Below, piece by piece: positions 21,226 to 31,685 of a stretch of 64,000 nt of DNA (position 1 is its first letter; every line of letters starts with the position of its first letter). The stretch is taken from contig NZ_CP043869.1 in the NCBI RefSeq assembly GCF_008630635.1, positions 1 to 64,000 of the forward strand, written 5' to 3'. The translations under genes and the position numbers were made by a program. A model generated the notes under the pieces. That model worked only from the letters and a program-made list of their open reading frames with translations, was not told where the DNA came from and ran no database searches. This DNA is from Neptunomonas concharum (GTDB taxonomy: Bacteria > Pseudomonadota > Gammaproteobacteria > Pseudomonadales > Balneatricaceae).

Positions 21226-22122
21226 ATGAAGAAGTTTAAGGCGGTTGTCGCGATCTTTGTGCTGGGCTTGTTGTCGCTGTTGCCTCTACGGTGGGCGCAG
21301 GCGGTTGGACGTTGGATCGGCCGCCGTGCCAGTGCTAATCCGCAAGGGGAGTTGTGCCGTGTAACCCAAATTAACCTTGAGGCCTGCTTCCCCGACATGT
21401 CCGATGGAGAACGCCAGCAGCTGGCGAAAGAAAGTCTCTTACAGACCGGTATGTCTATATCAGAAATGGGGATGTCTTGGTTATGGTCCCCCTCGCGTAC
21501 TCTCAAAAAAGTTACGCAAGTTAACAATGAGCGGCTTATCAATGAGGCAGTTGCGCTCGGAAAGGGCTGTATTCTGATCGCTCCTCATTTGGGTAACTGG
21601 GAAGTGCTGAACCTATACCTATCCGCTAAATACCCTTTCACGGCTATGTATAAACCACCAAAGCTTAAGATGCTGGATGATCTGATCAAAAAAATGCGAG
21701 CGCGTTTAGGTACTCGCATGGCACCAGCCGATGCATCAGGTGTGCGTATGGTGATGAAGGCACTGAAGCGGGGTGAGATGGTTGGTATCCTACCGGATCA
21801 GGAACCCGAATCTGGAGGGACTTTTTCCACCTTTTATGGTCAGGATATCTATTCTATGAAGCTGCTTGCACAGTTGGTAAAACAAACCGGTGCCCGGGTT
21901 GTCTGCGGTTTTGCTGAGCGATTGGAAAACGGTAAAGGGTTTGAAATTCATTTTTTAGAAGCGGACGAGTCCATTTACGATAGGGATTTACAGACGGCAG
22001 TTAATGGGATGAATCGTTCAGTAATGGACTGTGTCGACCGGAAACCGACACAGTACCAATGGGAGTACAAGCTCTTTGATCACCGACCTGAAGGCCAACC
22101 CAGTCTGTATAGAAAGCGCTAA
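21226..22122 (+). CDS. LpxL/HtrB-family lipid A acyltransferase
   Basis: The product transfers a fatty acyl chain to a lipid A precursor at the cytoplasmic face of the inner membrane. The 298-residue length fits LpxL-type enzymes. An N-terminal membrane anchor (about 7-25) precedes the catalytic HLGNWE (HX4E motif, near 124) and ILPDQEPESGGTF. Whether it is LpxL- or LpxM-like in chain specificity is not decided by sequence reading. It is convergent with trkH; the two stop codons are adjacent within a shared palindrome. Confidence 0.9.
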   Translation: MKKFKAVVAIFVLGLLSLLPLRWAQAVGRWIGRRASANPQGELCRVTQINLEACFPDMSDGERQQLAKESLLQTGMSISEMGMSWLWSPSRTLKKVTQVNNERLINEAVALGKGCILIAPHLGNWEVLNLYLSAKYPFTAMYKPPKLKMLDDLIKKMRARLGTRMAPADASGVRMVMKALKRGEMVGILPDQEPESGGTFSTFYGQDIYSMKLLAQLVKQTGARVVCGFAERLENGKGFEIHFLEADESIYDRDLQTAVNGMNRSVMDCVDRKPTQYQWEYKLFDHRPEGQPSLYRKR

Positions 22123-22131
22123 CTAGCGCTT
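22114..22131. other. Palindrome holding both convergent stop codons
   Basis: AAGCGCTA-AC-TAGCGCTT is a perfect 8-bp inverted repeat. It contains the TAA of the acyltransferase and the stop of trkH, which abut with no intergenic base. There is no T-tract, so it may only block converging transcripts weakly. Confidence 0.6.
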
Positions 22132-23571
22132 CCAAAATGCGGGTGTGAAGAGTACCAGAAAGGTAAATACCTCTAGGCGGCCAAGCAGCATGGCAAAACA
22201 CAATATCCACTTGGCGGTATCATTCAGGTCTCCATAATGAGCAGCAACATCGCCTAACCCCGGGCCGAGGTTGTTGAGTGTCGCGCCAACGGCAGACCAT
22301 GCTGTAACCTGATCTAAGCCCGTTCCTAGCAGCGTAATAAGCATCACGATAAAGACGATCAGGTAGACTGAGAAAAAGCCCCATACGGCTTCGAGCACCT
22401 TATCAGAGATGGGTTTATTACCCAGCTTCACAGGAATGACGGCATTAGGGTGTACTAAGCGTTGTATCTCTCGATAACCCTGTTTAAGGATTAAAAGAAT
22501 ACGAATCACCTTCATCCCACCACCTGTTGACCCTGCACAACCACCGGCAAATGCGGCTACAAACAGCATGAATGGCAGCATGACTGGCCAGTGAGCAAAG
22601 TCGGCTGTTGCAAAGCCCGTCGTTGTCGCAATAGATACCACCATAAACACCGACTTTCGCAACGCTTCTAATGGCACATAGGTAGCGGTAATGATCAAAG
22701 AGAAAAAAGTAATTAAGATCACAAACCCTAGTATGCCTAAATAGAACTTGAATTCAGGATCCTGAAAGTAATGGAGCAGAGTTTTCTGTCGCCATGCGAA
22801 AAAGTGCAAGCCAAAGTTGACGGCTGAAATCACCATAAAGAACGTGCAGATCGCTTCTATGGTAGGGCTGTCATAGTATCCTATGCTGGCATCATGGGTA
22901 GAAAAACCACCAATGGCGACTGTAGAGAAGCTATGACCAATCGCATCAAATGCGCTCATGCCGGCTAACCAATACCCTAGCGCGCACAAGATTGTTAGTG
23001 ATAGATAAATATACCAAAGGGCTTTGGCCGTTTCTGTAATCCTAGGCGTCAGTTTGCTGTCTTTCACAGGGCCAGGCGTTTCGGCGCGGTAAAGCTGCAT
23101 CCCTCCGATGCCTAGCATTGGCAATATAGCGACGGCTAAAACGATAATTCCCATCCCGCCTAGCCATTGTAATTGTTGTCGGTAAAACAGGATGGACTCA
23201 GGCAAATAATCTATGCCTGTCATGACTGTGGCCCCCGTTGTGGTAAGTCCTGAGAGGGACTCAAATACCGCATCAACAACTGTAAGATGGGGGTTGTGGG
23301 AAATAATTAGAGGTATGGCACCAAACAGCCCCAGAACCACCCAGAATAACACGGTGATTAAGAAGCCATCTCGTGTACGTAAATCTTGCCGTACTCTATA
23401 GACGGGTAACCAGATCAAAAAGCCGGTTACCAGCGTAATAGCAAACCCGCCTACAAAGGCGTAGTCATGACCATCATCATAGATCAAAGAAACTGCCACA
23501 GGAGGCAGCATAGTGATGCTGAAGATCATCAATAGGATGCCAAGAATTCGCAGTATGACGCGGTAATGCAT
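22123..23571 (-). CDS. trkH: Trk potassium uptake system membrane subunit TrkH
   Basis: TrkH is the potassium-translocating channel-like subunit. The 482-residue protein has four M1-P-M2-type repeats; selectivity-filter glycines are seen in SLSGLTTTGATV, STVAIGGFST, STTTGFATADF and GATLNNLGPGL. TrkA is encoded 17 bp upstream on the same strand, and the two make the classical Trk system. The order rsmB-trkA-trkH is standard in gammaproteobacteria. Confidence 0.96.
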   Translation of the reverse strand: MHYRVILRILGILLMIFSITMLPPVAVSLIYDDGHDYAFVGGFAITLVTGFLIWLPVYRVRQDLRTRDGFLITVLFWVVLGLFGAIPLIISHNPHLTVVDAVFESLSGLTTTGATVMTGIDYLPESILFYRQQLQWLGGMGIIVLAVAILPMLGIGGMQLYRAETPGPVKDSKLTPRITETAKALWYIYLSLTILCALGYWLAGMSAFDAIGHSFSTVAIGGFSTHDASIGYYDSPTIEAICTFFMVISAVNFGLHFFAWRQKTLLHYFQDPEFKFYLGILGFVILITFFSLIITATYVPLEALRKSVFMVVSIATTTGFATADFAHWPVMLPFMLFVAAFAGGCAGSTGGGMKVIRILLILKQGYREIQRLVHPNAVIPVKLGNKPISDKVLEAVWGFFSVYLIVFIVMLITLLGTGLDQVTAWSAVGATLNNLGPGLGDVAAHYGDLNDTAKWILCFAMLLGRLEVFTFLVLFTPAFWKR

Positions 23572-23588
23572 AGTCTTGCTTCTCTAAA

Positions 23589-24965
23589 TTAGAAAAATGC
23601 CAAACCCACTTGGAAAAGGCGCTCTACTTCGCCTATGCGTCGCTTGTCCACCAAGAATAGAATCACATGGTCGCCATTTTCGACAACCACGTCATCATGG
23701 GCGATAAGTACTTCATCATTGCGCACAATAGCACCTATGGTTGTTCCTGGTGGCAAGTCAATATCTTCAAGGGCTCTGCCTACTACTTTTGAGCTGCGCT
23801 TGTCGCCATGAGCAACGGCCTCTAGCGCTTCTGCTGCCCCTCTACGTAATGAATGAACAGCTGCGACATCACCGCGGCGAACATGAGTCAACAAGGCACC
23901 TATAGTGGTTTGCTGCGGTGAAATGGCGATATCAATAACACCACCTTGCACAAGGTCAACGTAGGCAGGGTTGTTAATCAGCGTCATTACGGTACGTGCG
24001 CCTAAGCGTTTGGCGAGCATCGATGCCATGATATTGGCTTCGTCATCATTGGTCAGTGCACAGAACACATCGGTATCTTCAATATTTTCTTCGAGCAATA
24101 GCTCTTTATCGGAAGCGCTGCCATTGAGCACGATGCTGTTATTCAACTGTCGTGCTAGTGTGTTGCAACGTTTGATCGAACGCTCAATGATCTTAACCTG
24201 AAAGCTGCCCTCTATGTTGCTAGCCAAGCGTGCTCCGATATTCCCTCCCCCTGCAATAATGATGCGCTTGTAAGGGTTGTCCAAACGTCTCAATTCGCTC
24301 ATCACGGCTCGTATATCTTTTTTGGCAGCGATAAAAAACACCTCATCATCCGCTTCGATGGTGGTGTTACCCTGCGGAATAATTGCTTTGCCTTGTCGAA
24401 ATATGGCTGCAACGCGTGTGTCTATTGAGGGCATATGAGTGCGCAAGTAAGCGATCTCTCGACCCACTAACGGCCCTCCATAGTAAGCCTTAACGGCAAC
24501 GAGCTGCGCTTTACCTTCGGCGAAGTCGAGTACTTGTAATGCTCCGGGGTGTTGAATTAGTCGCTTGATATGACGAGTTACCAGCTCTTCCGGGCTGATG
24601 AGTACGTCGATAGGCAGTGCATCTTTATTGAAAAGCCTTCTGTCCTGCTGCAGATAGTCATGCTCCCTTACACGAGCAATCTTCGTGGGTATGTTAAACA
24701 GAGCTTGTCCTACTTGGCAGGCTACCATATTGACTTCATCGCTGTTTGTAACGGCTATGAGCATATCAGCATCCTGGGCGCCGGCTTGTTCAAGTGCGCC
24801 AGGGTATGAAGCCTTGCCTTCCACGGTACGAATATCTAGCCGATCCTGCAGCTCTCGCAGGCGATTATTGTCCATATCAACAATCGTAATATCGTTGGCT
24901 TCATTGGCTAGATTCTCGGCTAAGGTTCCGCCAACTTGACCTGCGCCTAGAATGATGATTTTCAT
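23589..24965 (-). CDS. trkA: Trk system regulatory subunit TrkA
   Basis: TrkA is the cytoplasmic NAD(H)/ATP-binding gating ring. Its 458 residues form two RCK_N-RCK_C pairs: [19 protein letters not shown] at the start and [18 protein letters not shown] near 233, each a Rossmann GxGxxG motif. It sits between rsmB (18 bp upstream) and trkH (17 bp downstream) in one transcript. Confidence 0.96.
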   Translation of the reverse strand: MKIIILGAGQVGGTLAENLANEANDITIVDMDNNRLRELQDRLDIRTVEGKASYPGALEQAGAQDADMLIAVTNSDEVNMVACQVGQALFNIPTKIARVREHDYLQQDRRLFNKDALPIDVLISPEELVTRHIKRLIQHPGALQVLDFAEGKAQLVAVKAYYGGPLVGREIAYLRTHMPSIDTRVAAIFRQGKAIIPQGNTTIEADDEVFFIAAKKDIRAVMSELRRLDNPYKRIIIAGGGNIGARLASNIEGSFQVKIIERSIKRCNTLARQLNNSIVLNGSASDKELLLEENIEDTDVFCALTNDDEANIMASMLAKRLGARTVMTLINNPAYVDLVQGGVIDIAISPQQTTIGALLTHVRRGDVAAVHSLRRGAAEALEAVAHGDKRSSKVVGRALEDIDLPPGTTIGAIVRNDEVLIAHDDVVVENGDHVILFLVDKRRIGEVERLFQVGLAFF

Positions 24966-24983
24966 GTAGTGCCGCTCTTTTTA

Positions 24984-26276
24984 TTAAGCTTTGGTTAGTA
25001 GCGCATAGTAGAAGCCATCGTGCCCGTTTTGTTGTGGGAACATTTGCCTTCCATACTTTCTTTCCATACCCCATGAGGCATCGATGACTTGGTGCTGTGC
25101 GTCATTATGAGCTTTTAAGAAGCGCTCAATCAGTCGCTCATTCTCTTGCGAAAATATTGAACAGGTCGCGTATAAAAGTGTGCCACCCGGCTTTAGCATA
25201 GGCCACAGATTGCTCAAGATGTTCCATTGAATGGTTGCCAGAGCATGGATGTCTTCCCCTTTTCTAAGCAGTTTGATATCCGGGTTTCTGCGAATAACTC
25301 CCGTTGCACTGCAAGGGGCATCGACGAGTATTTTGTCGTAGAGTTCGCCATCCCACCAATTTGACTCGGATGCATCTGCGATGACCAGGTTGGCTGTAAC
25401 CTGAAGACGTTCCAGATTTTCTTGAATTCTTACTGCCCTGCTTGCTTCTATCTCAATAGCATCAAGCTGTATTTCGGAGTTTATCTCAAATAGATGGCAG
25501 AGCTTTCCACCCGGTGCGGCGCACGCGTCCAGCACTCTTTCGCTGGGCTGTGTTTTTAGTAGGTATCCGCTGAGTTGTGCGGCTTCATCCTGCACACTGA
25601 CAAAGCCTTCTTGGAAATGAGGTAATAAGTAAACATCGACAGGATGCTCTAAAACAATGCCGCTATCCGTTATTGTTGAGGGGTGGCCTTCTATGTCTAC
25701 AGCGCGGAGAAAATCTAAATATGTTTCACGTGAAACTTTTGAAAGGTTTACTCGCAATGTCATGGGCGCTTGGCAGTTGTTTTCCTTAAGAATCGTTTCC
25801 CAGTTTTCTGGCCAGTTATGGCGTAGCTTCTGAATAAACCAGTCTGGGTGGTTAAAAACAATCTCTGGTAAGTCTTGCAAGCTATGCAGAACGTCATCTT
25901 TTTCGCGAGCAAAACGTCGTAATATGGCATTAAGCAGACCTGAGGCGCGGCTCTTGTCGATTTGATGGCAAGCTTCTACCGTTTCGCTGATGGCCGCATG
26001 TGCAGGTATGCGCATCTCTAGAAGTTGGTATAAGCCTACCAGCAGAAGGGCGTATACGTCCTTATCGGCTTGACGCATGGGTTTGTCGAGCAGGTGGTGT
26101 GAAATCGCTTCTAGCTTCGGATAGTTTCGGCAAACGCCATAGCAGAGCTGTTGCACGAGCGCGCGATCTTTCTCTTCGCAGCGGTTTAGCGCGCCTTGTA
26201 GAGTGTAATTTAATGATCCTTTGCCTTGCAGTAAAGGGGTGATGGCAAGCGCTGCTAAGCCGCGAACATTTATCAT
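24984..26276 (-). CDS. rsmB: 16S rRNA (cytosine(967)-C(5))-methyltransferase RsmB
   Basis: RsmB methylates C967 of 16S rRNA. The 430-residue protein has the N-terminal NusB-like RNA-binding domain (about 1-140) and the SAM-dependent methyltransferase domain with DACAAPGGKLCH (motif I), VDAPCSATGVIRRNPD (motif IV, first catalytic Cys) and ATCSIFSQEN (motif VI, second Cys). Its ATG overlaps the fmt stop by 4 bp. A parS site lies within its coding sequence at about 25.73 kb. Confidence 0.96.
   Translation of the reverse strand: MINVRGLAALAITPLLQGKGSLNYTLQGALNRCEEKDRALVQQLCYGVCRNYPKLEAISHHLLDKPMRQADKDVYALLLVGLYQLLEMRIPAHAAISETVEACHQIDKSRASGLLNAILRRFAREKDDVLHSLQDLPEIVFNHPDWFIQKLRHNWPENWETILKENNCQAPMTLRVNLSKVSRETYLDFLRAVDIEGHPSTITDSGIVLEHPVDVYLLPHFQEGFVSVQDEAAQLSGYLLKTQPSERVLDACAAPGGKLCHLFEINSEIQLDAIEIEASRAVRIQENLERLQVTANLVIADASESNWWDGELYDKILVDAPCSATGVIRRNPDIKLLRKGEDIHALATIQWNILSNLWPMLKPGGTLLYATCSIFSQENERLIERFLKAHNDAQHQVIDASWGMERKYGRQMFPQQNGHDGFYYALLTKA
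25722..25737. promoter_or_regulatory. parS centromere-like site 3
   Basis: TGTTTCACGTGAAACT matches canonical parS at 15 of 16 positions and lies within rsmB. Confidence 0.88.
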
Positions 26277-27223
26277 GAGCCTAATTTAGTTCCTACAGAG
26301 AAGAGTTCTTTTTTTGCATTGAGTATATCTTTGACTGCTAATGCCTTACCGCCGGACAGTTGAATTTTATCAAGTGCGAGTACGGTGTTCTCACCACAGG
26401 CGATGAGAATTTGAGTTTTTGTGATCTCTATCACACTTCCAGCAGGGGCCGAGTCGTGAAAGCTGTTTACTACTGTTGCGCTATGAACTCGAATAGTACT
26501 GTCACCAAGTAGGGTAAAGGCTATTGGCCAAGGAGATAACCCGCGGATTTTACGGTGTATGGTGATGGCATCTTGGCTCCAGTCGATATCTCCTTCCTGC
26601 TTCTCTAGCTTATGTGCATAACAGGCTTGTGAGTCATCTTGCTTCTCGGGTTCGATTTGCTGTGCACTCATAAGCGACAGGGTTTTGAGTAAGGCTTTCG
26701 CACCCAAAGGCGCAAGGCGGTCGTGTAGTTCGCCGCTGGTATCATGGGGGTGAATTGGGCAGCTCAATTTGTAAAGCATATCTCCAGTATCTAGCCCTAC
26801 ATCCATCTGCATAATAGTTACGCCGGTTTCTTTGTCCCCGGCAAGTAGCGAGCGGTGTATGGGCGCAGCGCCTCTCCAACGCGGCAGTAATGACGCGTGT
26901 ACATTGATACAGCCCAAGGCAGGGATTTCTAGCACGGCTTTGGGTAGCAAAAGGCCATAAGCTACCACGATCATGATGTCAGCATTTAGAGACGCCAACT
27001 CTTGCTGGGCGTCTTCATTCTTAAGAGACTGCGGCTGTAACACAGGGATGTCGTGTTGCAATGCTAATGCCTTAACGGGGCTCGCAGTTAACTTTCTGCC
27101 GCGCCCTGCAGGACGATCGGGTTGCGTATATACAGCAATGATTTCATGTTCGCTTTCGATGAGAGCAGCAAGGCTGCTGGCTGCAAACTCGGGTGTTCCA
27201 GCAAAGACGACTTTTAATGACAT
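26273..27223 (-). CDS. fmt: Methionyl-tRNA formyltransferase
   Basis: Fmt formylates the initiator Met-tRNA using 10-formyl-THF. The 316-residue product carries the N-terminal transferase fold with INVHASLLPRWRGAAPI (catalytic Asn/His of the family) and GVTIMQMDVGLDTGDML, then the C-terminal OB-like domain. It lies after def and overlaps rsmB by 4 bp. The region to def contains a hairpin with a T-rich tail. Confidence 0.97.
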   Translation of the reverse strand: MSLKVVFAGTPEFAASSLAALIESEHEIIAVYTQPDRPAGRGRKLTASPVKALALQHDIPVLQPQSLKNEDAQQELASLNADIMIVVAYGLLLPKAVLEIPALGCINVHASLLPRWRGAAPIHRSLLAGDKETGVTIMQMDVGLDTGDMLYKLSCPIHPHDTSGELHDRLAPLGAKALLKTLSLMSAQQIEPEKQDDSQACYAHKLEKQEGDIDWSQDAITIHRKIRGLSPWPIAFTLLGDSTIRVHSATVVNSFHDSAPAGSVIEITKTQILIACGENTVLALDKIQLSGGKALAVKDILNAKKELFSVGTKLGS

Positions 27224-27245
27224 AAGTTATGTGTCCACAAACAAA

Positions 27246-27272
27246 AACAGGCTTGCTGTAAGCAAACCTGTT
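27246..27272 (-). terminator. Hairpin with T-rich tail between def and fmt
   Basis: On the minus strand AACAGGTTTGC pairs with GCAAGCCTGTT with one mismatch, followed by TTTGTTTG. It looks like a leaky terminator or attenuator that could lower fmt relative to def. Confidence 0.6.
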
Positions 27273-27291
27273 GGGAGAAGTTATTCGCTAA

Positions 27292-27804
27292 TCAATTAGC
27301 CTTTTCTAGCTTGTGCTTTTTTTCAAGCTTACTTCTTATTCGATCGCGTTTTAGTCGCGATAAGTAATCTACGAAGAGCTTGCCGTTAAGATGGTCAATC
27401 TCGTGCTGGATACAGACGGCTAATAAATCATGAGCATCAAACTCTATAGGATTGCCTTCTTGGTCCAACGATTTGACTCGAATATGGTTAGGGCGGCGTA
27501 CTTCTTCATAATAGCCGGGTACAGATAAGCAGCCTTCTTGCATCTCTTCAAGGGCTTCATCAATCACTTCAAAAGAGGGGTTGATAAGCACGAGCGGTTC
27601 ATTATTATCTTCTGAGATGTCGATCGTGATAATCTGACGGTGGATATTCACTTGAGTGGCTGCGAGCCCAATGCCTGGCGCATCGTACATGGTTTCGAAC
27701 ATATCTTTGATGATTTGGCGTACTTCATCATCTACTTGTTCAACAGGTTCGGCGATGGTTCTCAATCGCGGATCAGGAAATTCTAAAATTGGTAACAAAG
27801 CCAT
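27292..27804 (-). CDS. def: Peptide deformylase
   Basis: Def removes the N-terminal formyl group from nascent proteins with a ferrous ion. All three motifs are present in the 170-residue product: GIGLAATQV (motif 1), EGCLSVPG (motif 2, metal Cys) and QHEIDHLNG (motif 3, HExxH). It is divergent from the LysM gene, as in many gammaproteobacteria. Confidence 0.97.
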   Translation of the reverse strand: MALLPILEFPDPRLRTIAEPVEQVDDEVRQIIKDMFETMYDAPGIGLAATQVNIHRQIITIDISEDNNEPLVLINPSFEVIDEALEEMQEGCLSVPGYYEEVRRPNHIRVKSLDQEGNPIEFDAHDLLAVCIQHEIDHLNGKLFVDYLSRLKRDRIRSKLEKKHKLEKAN

Positions 27805-27964
27805 AAGTAATATTCTTCAGATTATAAGTTAGAGACAGCATAAACGGCGCAAAACTGTACACAAGCTATTATACTGATATAGCGTTGTGATGCATTTGTC
27901 GTTTAACATTGTGTCTATTATACGCACAATGGTGCAAACCGGGGATTTGGCAAGGGATTTGATA

Positions 27965-29005
27965 ATGAAAAAACTGTTGAGTGTGTGTCTGACTACCTGT
28001 GTGCTGGTGTTTTCATCTGCATCAGTTCAGGCAAAAGGTGATCAGATACAACTGAGAGACGGTCACCCTGAGGAATACGTCGTTGTTAAGGGAGATACGT
28101 TGTGGGATATCTCAGGGCGTTTCCTAAAGAAACCATGGCGCTGGCCTGAAATTTGGGATGTGAACAAACAGATTGATGACCCTCACTGGATCTATCCGGG
28201 CGATGTGCTCTATTTGACTTGGGTTGATGGTAAGCCGAAGCTAAGAAAAAAAGGTAACGACCGTCTGCAGCCTAGGGCGCGTGTATCGAAAATTGAGAGT
28301 GCCATCCCCGCGATACCGTTAAAGGATCTTCATTCGTTCTTGAGTGATAATGCAGTGCTTGATGATGAGTTGCTGAAGACCACACCTTATGTCGTCGGTG
28401 GCCGTAACGAGCGGATCATAGCCGGTGCGGGTGATCGCATCTATGCCCGTGGAGAGCTGGATACTTCTGTTAAAACACAAAATATCTATCGACCTGCTAA
28501 AGAGTATGTCGATAAAGATACGGGTGAGTTGCTCGGCTATGAGATGCATAAAGTCGCTGAAACTCGGGTTATCAGTACCAAAGAAGATGTGATCAGTCTA
28601 GATGTGCTCAAGACTCGTGAAGAGGTCCGCGTGTTGGACCGTGTACTACCTTCGCCAGAAGGGCGTGTACAGTCTGTCTTTAACCCTGCTCCGGCTCCTG
28701 AGTTTTCAGAAGGCTATATTATGTCGGTGTTACGGGGTGTGAATAAAATTGGTCGTTTCGATGCGGTTGCAATTAACCAAGGTTACCGTGAAGGGGTACA
28801 GGCTGGTCATGTCTACAAAATCTTTAAACGGGGCGAGTCCCTTAAAGACCCGATAACCAAGGAAACGATTGAACTGCCATCTGAAGAAGCGGGTACTTTA
28901 ATGGTTTTTAAGGCTTACGAGAGAGTCAGTTATGGCCTAGTTATGACAGCAACCAATGTCATGTCGGTAGGCGATAAAGTCCGCTCTCCGGATGCTCAGG
29001 AGTGA
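27965..29005 (+). CDS. LysM-domain periplasmic protein
   Basis: The ATG at 27965 preceded by AAGGGA opens a typical signal peptide (ending SVQAKG, residues 1-23); the longer frame from 27887 is unlikely. A LysM domain (YVVVKGDTLWDISGRFLKKPWRWPEIW, about 39-90) binds peptidoglycan, and the remaining 250 residues form the conserved domain of this def/dprA-linked family, whose function is unknown. It is followed 11 bp later by dprA. Confidence 0.9.
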   Translation: MKKLLSVCLTTCVLVFSSASVQAKGDQIQLRDGHPEEYVVVKGDTLWDISGRFLKKPWRWPEIWDVNKQIDDPHWIYPGDVLYLTWVDGKPKLRKKGNDRLQPRARVSKIESAIPAIPLKDLHSFLSDNAVLDDELLKTTPYVVGGRNERIIAGAGDRIYARGELDTSVKTQNIYRPAKEYVDKDTGELLGYEMHKVAETRVISTKEDVISLDVLKTREEVRVLDRVLPSPEGRVQSVFNPAPAPEFSEGYIMSVLRGVNKIGRFDAVAINQGYREGVQAGHVYKIFKRGESLKDPITKETIELPSEEAGTLMVFKAYERVSYGLVMTATNVMSVGDKVRSPDAQE

Positions 29006-29016
29006 GTTAATAACCT

Positions 29017-30069
29017 ATGCAAAGTGATCCAAAGGACTGGATCGCGTTAAGCCTCTTACCCGGTGTTGGTACTGTCACATTGGGTAAGTTGTACTATGCA
29101 GGCAGGAATCCTGCGCAGCTCTTAGCGCACTTTCCAGAAACATTAAAGCCGGAGCAGCGTGCTCTACTTATTGCTTATCAAAACCGCCAAGGTAAGCTTT
29201 ATGAGCAGGTTTGCAATACGCTTGAGGAGTTGGCAAGTTTAGGTGCCCAGATACTGCTCCCCGCCTCTCCTGACTACCCTCCTCTTTTAAAAGAAGCTCA
29301 CGATCACCCGATCTTGTTGTTTGCTAAAGGCAATCTCCAAGCCTTGCAGCTACCTATCGTTGCTATTGTGGGGAGCCGTAAGGCAAGCACGGCTGGGCTT
29401 CGACATGCTTATCAATTTTCTAAAGCGCTATCGGCGTCAGGGTGTGTGGTGGCAAGTGGTTTGGCGCTGGGTATTGATGGGGCTGCTCATCAAGCGGCTG
29501 TTGACCTTCAAAAACCAACAGTGGCGGTTATGGGAACGGGAAGTGATCAAGTCTACCCTTCTCGGCATCGGCCACTCGCTGAGTCTATCCTCGAACATCA
29601 AGGCGTGCTCTTGACTGAACTGCTGCCAGGAAGTGGACCGCTCGCACCGCATTTCCCGCGTAGAAACCGTATTATCAGTGGGTTATCCGCTGGCGTGCTG
29701 GTGGTAGAAGCGGCTTTAAAAAGTGGCTCCTTGATCACCGCCAGACAAGCACTCAACCAAGATCGTGAAGTATTTGCACTTCCTGGTGCTATTGATCATC
29801 CGGGGAGTCGTGGCAGTAATGCACTAATTCGTGAAGGTGCAACGCTGGTGCAAACGGCTGATGAAATGATATCTGAGCTATCTTCCCTATTAGGCGTGTG
29901 GGGAGCAGAACGTAGCGAACCACAAGAAAATAATCAAAATTTTAATTTGATAGACCGGTATCCAATATTGGAATTCATTGAATTTACCAGCACCTCGCTT
30001 GAGGAGGTCTTCCTCAATAGCGGGATCCCCATGGCGGAGTTACAAAGCCACTGGTTGAGCTTGAGCTAG
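29017..30069 (+). CDS. dprA: DNA processing protein DprA, 3' end frameshifted
   Basis: DprA binds incoming single-stranded DNA and loads RecA in natural transformation. The 350-residue reading frame contains the Rossmann-like core with VGSRKAS, SGLALGIDGAAH and FPRRNRIISGLSAGVLVVEAALKSGSL. The C-terminal winged-helix domain begins (YPILEFIEFTSTSLEEVFL..GIPMAEL) but then ends as QSHWLSLS. In the frame entered at about 30051 the DNA encodes LVELELAGLVEMSANGYQRIR and a stop at 30116, exactly the expected end of the domain. A one-base loss in a CACCTG context near 30051 restores it. This is either a real mutation or a base error; the core is otherwise intact. Confidence 0.93.
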   Translation: MQSDPKDWIALSLLPGVGTVTLGKLYYAGRNPAQLLAHFPETLKPEQRALLIAYQNRQGKLYEQVCNTLEELASLGAQILLPASPDYPPLLKEAHDHPILLFAKGNLQALQLPIVAIVGSRKASTAGLRHAYQFSKALSASGCVVASGLALGIDGAAHQAAVDLQKPTVAVMGTGSDQVYPSRHRPLAESILEHQGVLLTELLPGSGPLAPHFPRRNRIISGLSAGVLVVEAALKSGSLITARQALNQDREVFALPGAIDHPGSRGSNALIREGATLVQTADEMISELSSLLGVWGAERSEPQENNQNFNLIDRYPILEFIEFTSTSLEEVFLNSGIPMAELQSHWLSLS

Positions 30070-30116
30070 CAGGGCTGGTCGAAATGTCGGCAAACGGATA
30101 CCAAAGGATACGCTAA
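30051..30116 (+). pseudogene. dprA: Displaced C-terminal end of dprA in another frame
   Basis: These 22 codons, stop included, read LVELELAGLVEMSANGYQRIR, the canonical third helix and wing of the DprA C-terminal domain. They are out of frame with the present reading frame by one base. No gene start belongs to this segment, so it is best seen as the detached end of dprA. Confidence 0.82.
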
Positions 30117-30183
30117 GGGAGAGTTGCAACTCGCTACTTAAACAGGTAGCTTTTGCGACTTTCCTAAGTGTAGATATTTACAG

Positions 30184-30741
30184 ATGAACCAATGGCATTT
30201 TTCCCAAGCCGCTCGGGTACTGCATCAGGGTGGTGTTATTGCTTATCCGACCGAAGCCGTTTGGGGCGTCGGATGTGATCCATTCAATGAAGCCGCGGTC
30301 ATGCGTTTGTTGGCATTAAAAAAGCGCCCAGTAGAGAAAGGTGTAATTTTAGTCGCTTCATCGGTTGAGCAAATCGCCCCCCTTTTTGACCCATTGAGCG
30401 ATCAGGAAAAAACACGGTTGCTCGATTCATGGCCCGGGCCAAACACGTGGCTACTACCCGACCCAAATAGCCTTATTCCCTCTTGGGTCAAAGGTAAGCA
30501 TGATAGTATAGCGGTGCGTATTAGTGCTCATCCAGGGGTTTCGGCTTTGTGTGATGCCTTTGGTGGGATGTTAGTGTCCACTTCTGCAAATCCTGCGGGA
30601 GCTCAACCAGCAAAGACTTTATTGAGAGTGAGTGTTTACTTCGGCTCTAAGTTGGATTATTTAGTGCCAGGTTCGCTGGGTGATCAAAGCCGACCGACGC
30701 AAATTAGAGATCTTCGTGATCAGCGCATTGTACGCGCATAA
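30184..30741 (+). CDS. tsaC: L-threonylcarbamoyladenylate synthase TsaC
   Basis: TsaC makes threonylcarbamoyl-AMP, the first intermediate of tRNA t6A. The 185-residue single-domain YrdC-type protein shows GGVIAYPTEAVWGVGCDP, KRPVEKGVILVAS and STSANPAGAQPAKT. Its length is that of the short TsaC form, without the Sua5 C-terminal domain. It precedes hemF and aroE, the usual cluster. Confidence 0.95.
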   Translation: MNQWHFSQAARVLHQGGVIAYPTEAVWGVGCDPFNEAAVMRLLALKKRPVEKGVILVASSVEQIAPLFDPLSDQEKTRLLDSWPGPNTWLLPDPNSLIPSWVKGKHDSIAVRISAHPGVSALCDAFGGMLVSTSANPAGAQPAKTLLRVSVYFGSKLDYLVPGSLGDQSRPTQIRDLRDQRIVRA

Positions 30742-30755
30742 TTACTTATTTTTAG

Positions 30756-31685
<930 letters not shown>

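Noticed and set aside
27887-27964. Longer N-terminus for the LysM protein
   Set aside because: The added residues precede a complete signal peptide, and the ATG at 27965 has its own ribosome binding site.
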